Shown one piece after another: positions 51,035 through 60,458 of a stretch of DNA of 64,000 bases. The position numbers were made by a program, and so were the translations under genes. The stretch comes from Qipengyuania marisflavi (GTDB taxonomy: Bacteria; Pseudomonadota; Alphaproteobacteria; Sphingomonadales; Sphingomonadaceae), in assembly GCF_005884405.1 (NCBI RefSeq), contig NZ_VCAO01000003.1, forward strand, positions 1 through 64,000, written 5' to 3'. Position 1 is the first letter of the stretch; each line of letters begins with the position of its first letter. Below the pieces are notes generated by a model. That model was not told the origin of the DNA, ran no database searches, and saw only the letters and a program-made list of their open reading frames with translations.

Positions 51035-52558
51035 CTACCGCTCCTTGGTGGCGGAGAAGGCCAGCTCGGGGTTCTTTTCCTGCTGGTAGGTCACATCCCA
51101 CGGGCTCTTGGCCAGAAACACCAGATCGCCATCGCGGTCGCGTGCCAGTGTGGCGCGGTTGAACTTCTCGAATTCGTCGAGCGCCTTTTCCTCGCCCTTG
51201 AGCCAGCGGGCGGTCGCGTAAGGCGAGGCTTCGAGATGCGCGGCAACCTTATATTCTGCCTCCAGCCGCGACACGAGCACTTCAAGCTGCAACTGGCCGA
51301 CCACGCCGATGATCCACTGTCCGCCGATCTCGGGATAGAACACCTGGATCACGCCCTCTTCGCTCAGATCGTCGAGCGCCTTGCGCAATTGCTTGGTCTT
51401 GGTCGGATCGGCCAGCACCACGCGGCGCAGGATTTCCGGCGCGAAATTGGGCAGGCCGGTGAAACGGATCTGGTTTTTCTCGCTCAGCGTATCGCCCACC
51501 CGCAGCGTGCCGTGGTTGGGAATGCCGATGATATCGCCCGCCTCGGCAGTGTCTGCCAGCTCGCGGTCCTGCGCGAAGAACAGGATTGGAGAGTGGATCG
51601 CGATCGGCTTGCCCAGACCGCTGGGCGTCAGTTTCATGCCGCGTTTGAAGGTGCCCGAAACCTGCCGCATAAAGGCAATCCGGTCGCGGTGGTTGGGGTC
51701 CATATTGGCCTGCACCTTGAAGATGAAGCCGGTGACCTCGTCACGGTCAGGGCTGATCACCTCCTCGCCAGCGGGCTGAGGGCGCGGCGGGGGGGCGTAT
51801 TTGGCAATCGCTTCGATCAGCTCGGTAACACCGAAATTCTTCAGCGCTGATCCGAAATACACCGGCGTCAAATCGCCATTCCGGTAAGCTTCCAGATCGA
51901 ATTCGGGATAGCCGATCTGCGCCAGCTCGGCCTCTTCGGCGAATTGTTCGGGCAGCACCGCATCGGCGTCGCGCGTGCCCAGGAATTCCTTTGAGGGGCC
52001 TTCCGGGCGCGCGATGGCGCCGGTTGCGTAATCGAGGATGCCTTCGAACTGTCCGCCCATGCCCACCGGGAACATCTGCGGACTGACATCCAGCGCCAGC
52101 ATATCCGCGATCTCGTCCAGCAGCTCGAAAATCGGGCGGCCTTCGCGGTCGACCTTGTTGACGAAGGTGATAATCGGGACATTGCGCAGGCGGCAGACCT
52201 CGAACAATTTGCGCGTCTGCGGCTCGATACCTTTGGCCGCATCGATCACCATGATTGCCGAATCGACCGCCGTCAGCGTGCGATAGGTGTCTTCGGAAAA
52301 GTCTTCATGCCCCGGCGTGTCGAGCAGGTTGAAGGTAATGCCTTCGCGCTCGAACGTCATGACCGAGCTGGTAACCGAAATCCCGCGCTGCTGTTCGATC
52401 TTCATCCAGTCCGAACGCGCCCGCCGCGCGGCCCCGCGCGCCTTAACCTCGCCAGCAAGATGGATCGCGCCGCCCTGCAGCAACAGCTTTTCAGTCAGCG
52501 TGGTCTTACCCGCGTCGGGATGCGAGATGATCGCGAAGGTGCGGCGATTGGAGGTCAT
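51035..52558 (-). CDS. prfC: Peptide chain release factor 3
   Basis: A 507-residue translational GTPase that recycles RF1/RF2. G1 is SHPDAGKTTLTEKLL, the switch region includes RGISVTSSVMTF, G3 is LLDTPGHEDFSEDTYR and G4 FVNKVDREGR, all intact. It lies 15 bases after the SDR gene, so pheS-pheT-SDR-prfC read as a unit. It is close to the usual 525-residue length. Confidence 0.96.
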   Translation of the reverse strand: MTSNRRTFAIISHPDAGKTTLTEKLLLQGGAIHLAGEVKARGAARRARSDWMKIEQQRGISVTSSVMTFEREGITFNLLDTPGHEDFSEDTYRTLTAVDSAIMVIDAAKGIEPQTRKLFEVCRLRNVPIITFVNKVDREGRPIFELLDEIADMLALDVSPQMFPVGMGGQFEGILDYATGAIARPEGPSKEFLGTRDADAVLPEQFAEEAELAQIGYPEFDLEAYRNGDLTPVYFGSALKNFGVTELIEAIAKYAPPPRPQPAGEEVISPDRDEVTGFIFKVQANMDPNHRDRIAFMRQVSGTFKRGMKLTPSGLGKPIAIHSPILFFAQDRELADTAEAGDIIGIPNHGTLRVGDTLSEKNQIRFTGLPNFAPEILRRVVLADPTKTKQLRKALDDLSEEGVIQVFYPEIGGQWIIGVVGQLQLEVLVSRLEAEYKVAAHLEASPYATARWLKGEEKALDEFEKFNRATLARDRDGDLVFLAKSPWDVTYQQEKNPELAFSATKER

Positions 52559-52572
52559 CGGATAAGGGGCAA

Positions 52573-53325
52573 TCAGCTTTCGCGCGCGATCTGGAAACCG
52601 GCATAGCTCTGGCTCACCGGCATCAGTTCGAGCGTGTTGATATTGAGGTGCGGGGGCAGCTGCGCCACCCAGCGGACGGTTTCCGCGATATCGTCGGCGG
52701 TCATGGGATCAGCCCCGCCATACAGCTTCTGATGCGCTTCGGCATTGCCGCCGGTGCGCACCATTGTGAATTCCGTTTCCACCATGCCCGGCTCGATCGA
52801 GGTGACACGCACGCCGGTGCCGTGCAGATCGCTGCGCAGGCCGAGCGTGAACTGGCGCACAAACGCCTTGGTCCCGCCGTAAACATTGCCACCGGGATAG
52901 GGGTAATTCGCCGCGACCGAGGACAGATTGATCACCGCACCATTGCGTTCGATCAGTGCCGGCAGAAGCTTGTGCGTCAACGACACCAGAGCGGTGACAT
53001 TGGTGTCGATCATGGTCTTCCACTGGTCCAGATCGCTACCCTGCGCAGGCGCAGTGCCCAGCGCCAGCCCGGCATTGTTCACCAGCAGATCAATCCCGGC
53101 AAAGCTGGCGGGCAAATCGGCCAGCGCCGCATCGCGCGCGGCTTCGTCGGTCACGTCGAAACAGGCCGCATGGACCTTGTCAGCACCCAGCTCCGCGACC
53201 AGCGCTGTCAGCCGTTCCGCGCGGCGTCCGGTGGCAATACAGCGCCAGCCATGAGCAACCATATTGCGCACGCAGGCCTCGCCAATTCCGGCGGTCGCTC
53301 CGGTGATCAGGGCAGTGCGGCTCAT
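52573..53325 (-). CDS. SDR-family oxidoreductase (YdfG-like)
   Basis: A 250-residue short-chain dehydrogenase. TGATAGIGEACVR is the cofactor turn (about 8-20), VNNAGLALG the NNAG motif, SSVAANYPYPGGNVYGGTKAF the Ser-Tyr-Lys region (Y-x-x-x-K) and the C-terminus NTLELMPVSQSYAGF closely matches YdfG 3-hydroxy acid dehydrogenases (L-allo-threonine, serine, 3-hydroxypropionate). It overlaps pheT by four bases and is translated with it. Confidence 0.9.
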   Translation of the reverse strand: MSRTALITGATAGIGEACVRNMVAHGWRCIATGRRAERLTALVAELGADKVHAACFDVTDEAARDAALADLPASFAGIDLLVNNAGLALGTAPAQGSDLDQWKTMIDTNVTALVSLTHKLLPALIERNGAVINLSSVAANYPYPGGNVYGGTKAFVRQFTLGLRSDLHGTGVRVTSIEPGMVETEFTMVRTGGNAEAHQKLYGGADPMTADDIAETVRWVAQLPPHLNINTLELMPVSQSYAGFQIARES

Positions 53326-55712
53326 CCGCGCAGCTCCGCGCCGTGTTTGGCGGCGGCGGCGATCACATTGTCGGAAATGGTCTTGATCTCGTCATCGGTG
53401 AAGCTTTTATCGCCCGGCTGCAGAACCACTTCGACAGCCATCGATTGCTTGCCCTCAGGCACGCCCTGTCCGGCAAAAACGTCAAACACGCGGGCATCGA
53501 CGATGGCCTGTTTGTCCGCGCCGCGCACGGCTTTCACCAGATCGCCAGCGGCCAGTTCGGACGGCACCAGAAAGGCGAAATCGCGGGTGATGGCTTGCAG
53601 CGCGGGCGGCGCGTAGGGGGGGCGGGCAAAGCCGACCGCGCCCTTGCGGGCGGGAATGGCGTCGAGGAATATCTCCACCGCCATGACCGGGCCATCGACA
53701 TCGAAGGCCTTCAAGGTGGCCGGATGCAGCGCGCCGAACCGGGCCAGCACATTCTTCGGGCCAAGCCGCAATGTGGCCGACTGGCCGGGATGGAACTGAC
53801 TTCCCGCCTCACCCATCACCATCAGATTGGCGGCAGGTGCACCAGCCGACTCAAGCAGCGCCAGTGCCTCCGCTTTGGCATCGAAGGCGCCGAATTGTTC
53901 GGCCTTGCCACTGGCCCAGCCGCGCGGGGTCTTCTCGCCAGCCAGGATCACGCCCAGCGTCGGTTTTTCGTCGCTCCCCCCCTGCGCTCCGCGAAAATAG
54001 CGGCGGCCGATTTCGAACAGCCGCGATCCCGCCGCACCGCGATCGGCATTGCGTTTGGCGGCGGTGATCAGGCCGGGGAGCAGCGATGGCCGCATGACCT
54101 TCATGTCTTCGCTGATCGGGTTGTCGAGCGCCCACAGATCGGCGCCGTCGGCGAAATGCCCGGCGGCGTCAGCGGGGAGGAAGGACCAGGTGATGGCTTC
54201 GTTCAGCCCGCGCGCCGCAGCGGCGCGGCGCAATCTGCGTTCGCGCTGCTGCTGCGGGGTTGCGGTCGGCCTGGCGACGCCGCGCGCACGCGGCAGGGCG
54301 ACGCTTGCCACCTTGTCCAGCCCGTGGATGCGGACCACTTCCTCGACCAGATCGGCAGGGCCTTCAATGTCATGGCGGCGCGGCGGGCAGGTAACCGTCC
54401 AGTCGTCGCTGACCGAGAAATCAAGTGCTTCGAGGATCGCGCGCTGCTGTTCCTGAGCAACGCTGACCCCGCCGAGGCATTCGGTCAGGCCCGTGTCAAA
54501 TTTGATCACCTTGCCGTCACTTGGCGGCGATCCCGCGCGGACAATCTCGCTGGGTTCACCGCCGCAGGTCCGCACGATCAGATCGGTCAGCAGTGCCAGC
54601 CCGTCGTCGAGGAAATCAGGATCGACACCGCGCTCGAACCGCGTACGCGCGTCAGAGGCGAGGCCCAGCCTGCGCCCGGTGACGCCAATGCTCTCAGGAG
54701 CGAAATAAGCGATTTCCAGCAGCACGTCGGTGGTCTCGGTCGTCACGCTCGAATGTTCGCCGCCCATGATGCCCGCAATGTCATGCACGCCATTATCGTC
54801 GGCGATCACGGTCATCGTGTCGTCCAGCGTGTAGGTTTTCTCGTTCAGCGCCGCGAATTTTTCGCCATCGTGCGCACGGCGCGCCCTGACCGCACCGGAC
54901 AGCTCGGCGAGGTCATAGACGTGGGCCGGGCGGCCAAATGCCAGCATCAGATAATTGGTGGCATCGACCAGCGCCGAGATCGGGCGCTGCCCCGCTGCGA
55001 GCAGGCGGCGCTGCATCCAGCCGGGGCTTGATCCATTGGTGACGCCGCGAATGACGCGGCCATAAAAGGCCGGGCAGCCTTGCGCATCGTCGGTGCGGAT
55101 TTCGACCGGGCAACGGCCCGTTCCCGCAATTTTCGGGATTTCGACCGGCTTGAAGGTGCCAATGCCTGCCGCCGCAAGGTCTCGCGCGATGCCCATCACG
55201 CCCATACAGTCGGGCCGGTTCGGCGTGATCGCCACGTCGAACACGGGCGATGCCTGCGTGTAATCGGCGAAGCTCTGGCCGACTTGAGCGCTTTCCGGCA
55301 ATTCGATGATGCCGTCATGCTCGTCGCCCAGCTCGAGCTCGCGCACCGAACACATCATGCCGTTTGATTCGACACCGCGGATCGCGCTCTTGCGCAGTTC
55401 CATGCCATTGGCGGGGACCACCGCGCCCGGCAGACCGAGCACGCCGAGCATTCCGGCGCGCGCATTGGGCGCGCCGCACACCACCTGCAACGGGTCACCC
55501 GCGCCGGTATCGACCGAAAGAACCTGCAGCTTGTCGGCATCGGGATGTTTGGCCGCGGTCAGGACCTTGGCAATGCGGAAGCCATCGAGCTTCTGCGCCG
55601 GGTCTTCGATCCCCTCAACCTCGTGACCGATTGCGTTCAGCGCGGCAGCGATGTCCGGCACGGTCGCTTCGGTGTCGAGGAAGTGCTTGAGCCATTCGAG
55701 CGAGAACTTCAT
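53322..55712 (-). CDS. pheT: Phenylalanyl-tRNA synthetase beta subunit
   Basis: A 796-residue subunit, near the normal length. The N-terminal tRNA-binding (OB) domain has [21 protein letters not shown], then the B3/B4 editing domain ([25 protein letters not shown]), B5, the catalytic-like core and a C-terminal ferredoxin-fold anticodon-binding domain ([21 protein letters not shown]). The start at 55712 ([16 protein letters not shown]) is family-typical and overlaps pheS (ATGA). It pairs with PheS in an alpha2-beta2 enzyme. Confidence 0.97.
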   Translation of the reverse strand: MKFSLEWLKHFLDTEATVPDIAAALNAIGHEVEGIEDPAQKLDGFRIAKVLTAAKHPDADKLQVLSVDTGAGDPLQVVCGAPNARAGMLGVLGLPGAVVPANGMELRKSAIRGVESNGMMCSVRELELGDEHDGIIELPESAQVGQSFADYTQASPVFDVAITPNRPDCMGVMGIARDLAAAGIGTFKPVEIPKIAGTGRCPVEIRTDDAQGCPAFYGRVIRGVTNGSSPGWMQRRLLAAGQRPISALVDATNYLMLAFGRPAHVYDLAELSGAVRARRAHDGEKFAALNEKTYTLDDTMTVIADDNGVHDIAGIMGGEHSSVTTETTDVLLEIAYFAPESIGVTGRRLGLASDARTRFERGVDPDFLDDGLALLTDLIVRTCGGEPSEIVRAGSPPSDGKVIKFDTGLTECLGGVSVAQEQQRAILEALDFSVSDDWTVTCPPRRHDIEGPADLVEEVVRIHGLDKVASVALPRARGVARPTATPQQQRERRLRRAAAARGLNEAITWSFLPADAAGHFADGADLWALDNPISEDMKVMRPSLLPGLITAAKRNADRGAAGSRLFEIGRRYFRGAQGGSDEKPTLGVILAGEKTPRGWASGKAEQFGAFDAKAEALALLESAGAPAANLMVMGEAGSQFHPGQSATLRLGPKNVLARFGALHPATLKAFDVDGPVMAVEIFLDAIPARKGAVGFARPPYAPPALQAITRDFAFLVPSELAAGDLVKAVRGADKQAIVDARVFDVFAGQGVPEGKQSMAVEVVLQPGDKSFTDDEIKTISDNVIAAAAKHGAELRG

Positions 55713-56869
55713 GCCGCTGCTCCCACACCGCCGGAAAGGGTCGGCTGGTCGAATGCCGAAAAGCCGTAATGGTCCAGCCAGCGCTGGTCGCCGTCGAAGA
55801 AGGCGCGCAGATCGTCCATTCCGTATTTCAGCATGGCAAGCCGGTCGACGCCCACGCCAAAGGCAAATCCCTGCCATTCGTCAGGGTCCAGCCCGGCAAA
55901 GGTGATGACCTTGCGATTGACCATGCCGCTGCCCAGCAATTCCATCCAGCCGTGACCCGGCGCATCGCCATCCCCGCCCAGCACGCGGCGGGAGCCATTG
56001 GGCCCCTTGACGTCCTGCCAGCCGACATCGACCTCGACACTGGGTTCGGTGAACGGGAAGTAGCTGGGACGCAGGCGCAGCACGATATCGTCACGCTCAA
56101 AAAATGCCTTGAGGAAGGTTTCCAGCGTCCATTTCAAATGGCCGAGGTGGATATCCTTGTCGATCACCAGCCCTTCGACCTGATGGAACATCGGCGTGTG
56201 CGTGGCGTCGCTGTCACTGCGATAGACCCGGCCCGGCGCAATAATGCGGATCGGTGCGCCCTGCTTCATCATGCTGCGGATCTGCACCGGACTGGTGTGT
56301 GTGCGCAGCAACATGCGGGAGTTGTTTGCAGCAGTGTTCGCCCCAGTGTTCGGCGCCTGATCAAGCGCTTCATCCGCACCCTCTTGCGGAAAATAGAACG
56401 TGTCATGCATGGCGCGTGCGGGGTGCGTTTCGGCCATGTTGAGCGCAGTGAAATTGTGCCAGTCGTCCTCGATCTCAGGCCCGGTGGCGACTGAGAAACC
56501 CAGATCGGCAAAGATTTCCGCCAGCTCGTCCATCACCTGGCTGACCGGATGCACCGATCCGCGCGGAGCCTCTGGCGCGGGGAGCGTGAGGTCGAGCGTC
56601 TCGCTCGCCAGTCGCCGCTCAAGTTCTTCAATTTCCAATGTTTCTTTGCGCGCGGCCAATGCATCTGCAACCGTAGTGCGCAGCGCCTGAATAACGGGAG
56701 CCTGCGCCTGACGTTCCTCGGGCGACATCTTGCCCAGCGTCTTCATCAGCGCAGAAATCGAACCCTGCTTGCCCAGATATTCGATCCGCAGCGCTTCCAG
56801 CGCCGGGGCATCTGTGGCGGCAAGAATGCGCGCCAGCGCTTCGCTCTGCAATGTGTCGTTGGTGGTCAT
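55709..56869 (-). CDS. pheS: Phenylalanyl-tRNA synthetase alpha subunit
   Basis: A 386-residue catalytic subunit. An N-terminal coiled-coil ([24 protein letters not shown]) precedes the class II core: motif 1 region [18 protein letters not shown], motif 2 [26 protein letters not shown] and motif 3 [17 protein letters not shown]. The start at 56869 ([10 protein letters not shown]) has an AAAGGA-like site upstream. The pheS leader attenuator and rplT, which lies upstream of it in many bacteria, are not adjacent; two AraC genes intervene. Confidence 0.97.
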   Translation of the reverse strand: MTTNDTLQSEALARILAATDAPALEALRIEYLGKQGSISALMKTLGKMSPEERQAQAPVIQALRTTVADALAARKETLEIEELERRLASETLDLTLPAPEAPRGSVHPVSQVMDELAEIFADLGFSVATGPEIEDDWHNFTALNMAETHPARAMHDTFYFPQEGADEALDQAPNTGANTAANNSRMLLRTHTSPVQIRSMMKQGAPIRIIAPGRVYRSDSDATHTPMFHQVEGLVIDKDIHLGHLKWTLETFLKAFFERDDIVLRLRPSYFPFTEPSVEVDVGWQDVKGPNGSRRVLGGDGDAPGHGWMELLGSGMVNRKVITFAGLDPDEWQGFAFGVGVDRLAMLKYGMDDLRAFFDGDQRWLDHYGFSAFDQPTLSGGVGAAA

Positions 56870-56952
56870 AGGAAAATGTTTCGGTGATTGCGGGGAAAAA
56901 CGTGCTGCGCCCCTAGCGCTTCGCGCGCCCGTGCCCAAGCCCCAATCGGCGG

Positions 56953-57849
56953 TTACGCCGGGCGGGCGGGCCGATGCAGCCCCTGCACTGCTTCACCCGC
57001 CACCGACTTGCGCACCTGTGCTGCGGCCATCATCACGGGATGCGGCAGAGCGGCATATTCGGACGGCGTCATTGTCATGAAGCGCTTGAAATCGCGGACG
57101 AAATGCGCCTGGTCATGGTAATGTGTGTCCAGCGTCTCAATCCATTTCAGCGACGGGTCGAGCATGAAATGTGCAAGACTGCGCAGGAACCGCTGACGGC
57201 GCAGCAGCATTTGCGGCGTAAACCCAAAGGCGGAGGCGCAGAACCTTTCAAGAGTGCGCGGCGTAGTCGCGACAGCGGCGGCCAGCCCGGCAACATCCTT
57301 GATCGCCGGATCGACCAGCGCCGCCTGCAACCGCACCAGTTCTGTTTCGCGCCGTGGCGGCGGGTCTTCAAGCAGGCGGGTCAGATAGGCGACGATTGTA
57401 TCGCGATCTTCGGCAACGGTGCGGCCGGGGGCGTGCAGCCGCCTTGCCAGCGGCCCCAACCGGGCCATCGCCGGATCGCTTTCGGCGTTGCAAAGACGAT
57501 CCGCATAATCCTTCGCCGAAGCACCCACGAACCGTGCCCAGCCAAGCGGCAACAGGCCGATCCCCCAGCTCTTCACATTGCTGGTACGGAACAGGGTGGC
57601 ATAGCTGGTCGGCCCCGCCGCAACCGCGCGCGGCATCATCGCGACCGGCTGGGTGCCGATCGCTGCTTCCACCGAACGGCGATTGAAGATGCGCAGATTG
57701 GCCCATTCGGGGTGTAGCCAGTCTTCAATCGGATTTGCCGCCTCGCCCGAAACTTCCATATAATACAGCGTTGTGATGAAAGGCTTCAGCTGCTCCGGCG
57801 GCAGGAAAAAGCGCAGGGTCACACAGTCATCGGGCTGAGGACGGCTCAT
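56953..57849 (-). CDS. AraC-family regulator, copy 1
   Basis: A 298-residue regulator. The N-terminal effector domain (DUF6597-like) contains [19 protein letters not shown] and [17 protein letters not shown]. The C-terminal two-helix-turn-helix HTH_18 domain runs from [40 protein letters not shown] to [23 protein letters not shown]. It stands next to a related copy and is probably a tandem duplicate. Effector and targets unknown. Confidence 0.9.
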   Translation of the reverse strand: MSRPQPDDCVTLRFFLPPEQLKPFITTLYYMEVSGEAANPIEDWLHPEWANLRIFNRRSVEAAIGTQPVAMMPRAVAAGPTSYATLFRTSNVKSWGIGLLPLGWARFVGASAKDYADRLCNAESDPAMARLGPLARRLHAPGRTVAEDRDTIVAYLTRLLEDPPPRRETELVRLQAALVDPAIKDVAGLAAAVATTPRTLERFCASAFGFTPQMLLRRQRFLRSLAHFMLDPSLKWIETLDTHYHDQAHFVRDFKRFMTMTPSEYAALPHPVMMAAAQVRKSVAGEAVQGLHRPARPA

Positions 57850-57946
57850 ACAGGCGCGATCCTGTGATGATGTGCAAGAAGCTTTATCGTACCAAGAACA
57901 GCCATTGACCTGATCAGGTGTCGTAAAGATGCATGGTCTTCAAGCG

Positions 57947-58846
57947 TTATTTCGGCTTATCGAGGGTTTGCACTGCGGACCCCATAACCCGCTGCCGCTC
58001 GGTCATGATTGCTGTCATGATCGGGCGCGGAGCCTCGACATATTCGCTGGGGCTGACCCCCATGAAAGAATGAAACTCGTGAACGAAATGGGACTGGTCA
58101 TGATATTGTCTGTCGATGGCATCCGACCAGGTGCTTTGCGTATCGAGCATAAAGGCACTCAGGCTACGCATCAGCCGTTGGCGGCGCAGCAACACATGCG
58201 GTGAGAAGCCGAAATGCCTGAGACACAGCCGCTCTAGCGTGCGTTTGGGCACCCCGGCAGTGGCGGCCAGATCGGCCACTTGCATTTGACCGGGATCGAC
58301 CCGTGCGGCGTGAACCGCCAGCAACCGCGCCGCATTGCGCGGCTCACGCCCGATCCCGCGAAAGAATGAAACCAGCGCTGCAAATTGCCGGTCGTCGTCG
58401 GCCGGACCGCGGCACAAATGGGCGCACAGCGGCGCGAATTTCGCAAACTCAGCAGTTGTCTCGCCATCGGCAAGCGTGTCGGCGAAATTGCTGGCCTTCA
58501 CCCCCACAAAACGCGTCCAGCCGAGCGGCAGCAGCCCGATGCCCCACATTCGGGTTCGGCCAACAGAAAAGTGGGTTGGCCGCGAACTGGGGCCTGAGAC
58601 GACGAAGCGCGCACCGCTTAACGCAGGGTTGTCACCGATTTTCCCAGACGGGAGATGGGCGGTGAAAAAGCGCAGCGTGCCCCATTCGGGTTGCAGCTGC
58701 TCGGTGACCTTCCGACCCTTGGGCACATCGATGTCGAACCGGATGAAGGTCGTGAAATAGGGAGCAAGATCCTCTGGTAGCGCAAAAAAACGCATATCAA
58801 TCCGGCAATCCTGATGCAAGTGCGCCCCCTTAATCGCGCCCCACAT
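57947..58846 (-). CDS. AraC-family regulator, copy 2
   Basis: A 299-residue paralogue of the previous gene. FFALPEDLAPYFTTFIRFDI and [16 protein letters not shown] match the same N-terminal domain, and the HTH region ATAGVPKRTLERLCLRHFGFSPHVLLRRQRLMRSL the same C-terminal domain. ATG 58846 is preferred over the TTG at 58870. The two share a strand, 97 bases apart. A third member of the family begins at 63405. Confidence 0.9.
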   Translation of the reverse strand: MWGAIKGAHLHQDCRIDMRFFALPEDLAPYFTTFIRFDIDVPKGRKVTEQLQPEWGTLRFFTAHLPSGKIGDNPALSGARFVVSGPSSRPTHFSVGRTRMWGIGLLPLGWTRFVGVKASNFADTLADGETTAEFAKFAPLCAHLCRGPADDDRQFAALVSFFRGIGREPRNAARLLAVHAARVDPGQMQVADLAATAGVPKRTLERLCLRHFGFSPHVLLRRQRLMRSLSAFMLDTQSTWSDAIDRQYHDQSHFVHEFHSFMGVSPSEYVEAPRPIMTAIMTERQRVMGSAVQTLDKPK

Positions 58847-58895
58847 CCGGCTGTAATAACGCGCCAACACATTGCAAATAAATACCGACCGACAT

Positions 58896-58931
58896 GAAAA
58901 AAGGGGCGCTCCTCACCGGAACGCCCCTTTT
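58896..58931 (-). terminator. Terminator of rpmI-rplT
   Basis: On the minus strand AAAAGGGGCG pairs with CGCCCCTTTTTT across a 13-base loop (stem arms 58922-58928 and 58902-58908). It lies 25 bases past the rplT stop. The T-run on both strands makes it able to act in either direction. Confidence 0.85.
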
Positions 58932-58955
58932 CAAATTGTCTGCGATGGCAGGGCC

Positions 58956-59315
58956 TTAGGCGGGAAGCGCCTTCTTGGCCTGTTCGATGATCGTCTTGAA
59001 GGCAGCGCCTTCGTTCATCGCCAGATCGGCCATCACCTTGCGGTCCAGCTCGATGCCGGCCAGTTTGGTGCCGTGCATGAACTGCGAATAGGTCAGGCCT
59101 TCGGCCCGGACCGCAGCATTGATGCGCTGGATCCACAGGGCGCGGAAGCTGCGCTTCTTAACCTTGCGGTCGCGATATGCGTACTGGCCAGCCTTTTCGA
59201 CTGCCTGGCGCGCAACGCGGATGGTATTCTTGCGGCGGCCGCGATAGCCTTTGGCCTGCTCGAGAAGCCGCTTATGTTTGGTACGGGTGGTTACACCGCG
59301 TTTGATACGGGACAT
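58956..59315 (-). CDS. rplT: 50S ribosomal protein L20
   Basis: A 119-residue ribosomal protein. [29 protein letters not shown] is the basic N-terminus, and [25 protein letters not shown]-like sequence (here MHGTKLAG) is the conserved globular domain. It binds 23S rRNA early in assembly. It follows rpmI by about 30 bases, the standard rpmI-rplT order; infC is not seen upstream in the window. Confidence 0.98.
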   Translation of the reverse strand: MSRIKRGVTTRTKHKRLLEQAKGYRGRRKNTIRVARQAVEKAGQYAYRDRKVKKRSFRALWIQRINAAVRAEGLTYSQFMHGTKLAGIELDRKVMADLAMNEGAAFKTIIEQAKKALPA

Positions 59316-59344
59316 GCTCTAGTACTCCTGAAAAACAGACGGGC

Positions 59345-59548
59345 TCAACCGAGGCCGTAGGGGGCCCATTTCTTCACCGCTTTGAAATCGCATTCGGCGA
59401 GAACGGAAGTGCCGCGGTTCTGGCGGATGTACTTGGCATTGTGGCTCATCAGACGGTGGCGCTTACCAGCGACGCCGTGCTTGATCTTGCCCGTAGCGGT
59501 AATCTTGAAGCGCTTCTTGACGCCGCTCTTGGTCTTCAGCTTGGGCAT
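59345..59548 (-). CDS. rpmI: 50S ribosomal protein L35
   Basis: A 67-residue ribosomal protein: [33 protein letters not shown]. The ribosome site decides the start: AAGGAG directly abuts the ATG at 59554, leaving no spacing, whereas the ATG at 59548 is six bases further, so MPKLK is the true N-terminus and the longer reading is an annotation trap. Confidence 0.97.
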   Translation of the reverse strand: MPKLKTKSGVKKRFKITATGKIKHGVAGKRHRLMSHNAKYIRQNRGTSVLAECDFKAVKKWAPYGLG

Positions 59549-59671
59549 TTTCATCTCCTTGGTCAGAGACACGTCGAACCAGCCCTGGCAGCCCTTGTCG
59601 CCAGGCCGGCACATAAATCACGTGTCGGTGAAGCGCGCGCTCCTAGCGAAACTGGCCAGGAATGCAAGCTT

Positions 59672-60415
59672 TCAGAAGTGGGCGAGATAGCCGCCATCGA
59701 CCGCGATCGTATTGCCGGTGACATAAGATGCTTCGTCGGAGGCGAGAAAGGCGACCGCGCCCGCCACTTCGTGCGGTTCGCCCCAGCGGCCCAGCGAAGT
59801 GCGCCGCGCCAGATGCGCGGCAATCTCGCGGTCGGCCACCATGTCGCGATTCGCTTCGGTGGCGAAGTAACCCGGTGCGACTGCGTTCACAGTGATTCGC
59901 GCGGACCCAAGCTCCGCCGCCAGCGCGCGGGTCAGCGCGGCCAGTCCGCCCTTGCTGGCCGTGTAAAGCGCATCGCCGCGCGCGATTTCCGCCGCGATGG
60001 AGGTGATGTTGATAATACGCCCGGCCTTTCGCGCCGCCATCAGCACCGCAGCGCGGCGCGCAAGGTCGAAGGGCGCGACAAGATTGGTCTCCAGCATCGC
60101 CCGCATATCATTGCGGTCAAGCTGGCCCAGCGGCCTGCGGTCACGGTTGCCGGCATTGTTGACCAGGATGTCGAGCCCGCCCTCTGTCTCCAGGCGCGCG
60201 ACAGCTGCTGCGGTCGCCGCGTCATCGGTGATGTCGAAAGGCAGCGACTGCGTATTACCGCCGATTCGCTTCGCCGCTTCATCCAGCGCCGCAACACCGC
60301 GCCCGCCCAGCCACACCTGCGCACCGTGCTGCGCCAGACGCTCGGCAATGGCGAACCCCAGCCCCCGCGCCGCGCCGGTCACCAAAGCGACCTTACCTTG
60401 CAAACTCTCTGTCAT
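59672..60415 (-). CDS. SDR-family oxidoreductase (FabG/gluconate dehydrogenase-like)
   Basis: A 247-residue short-chain dehydrogenase. VTGAARGLGFAIAERLA is the cofactor turn (about 13-29), VNNAGNRDRRPLG the NNAG motif and FITSIAAE-like NITSIAAEIARGDALYTASKGG carries Ser and Y-x-x-x-K. The C-terminal ASYVTGNTIAVDGGYLAHF is typical of 3-oxoacyl reductase-like SDRs. Sequence resembles gluconate 5-dehydrogenases, but no sugar-acid genes are near. Minus strand, alone between rpmI and the sulfatase. Confidence 0.9.
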   Translation of the reverse strand: MTESLQGKVALVTGAARGLGFAIAERLAQHGAQVWLGGRGVAALDEAAKRIGGNTQSLPFDITDDAATAAAVARLETEGGLDILVNNAGNRDRRPLGQLDRNDMRAMLETNLVAPFDLARRAAVLMAARKAGRIINITSIAAEIARGDALYTASKGGLAALTRALAAELGSARITVNAVAPGYFATEANRDMVADREIAAHLARRTSLGRWGEPHEVAGAVAFLASDEASYVTGNTIAVDGGYLAHF

Positions 60416-60458
60416 CGCCGCTTGTTAGTCGATCCGGGCCGCCTTGCCACGGGCCAAT

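Noticed and set aside
53343-55031. 562-codon open frame opposite pheT
   Set aside because: Same antisense effect of high GC codon use; pheT is intact over the whole stretch.
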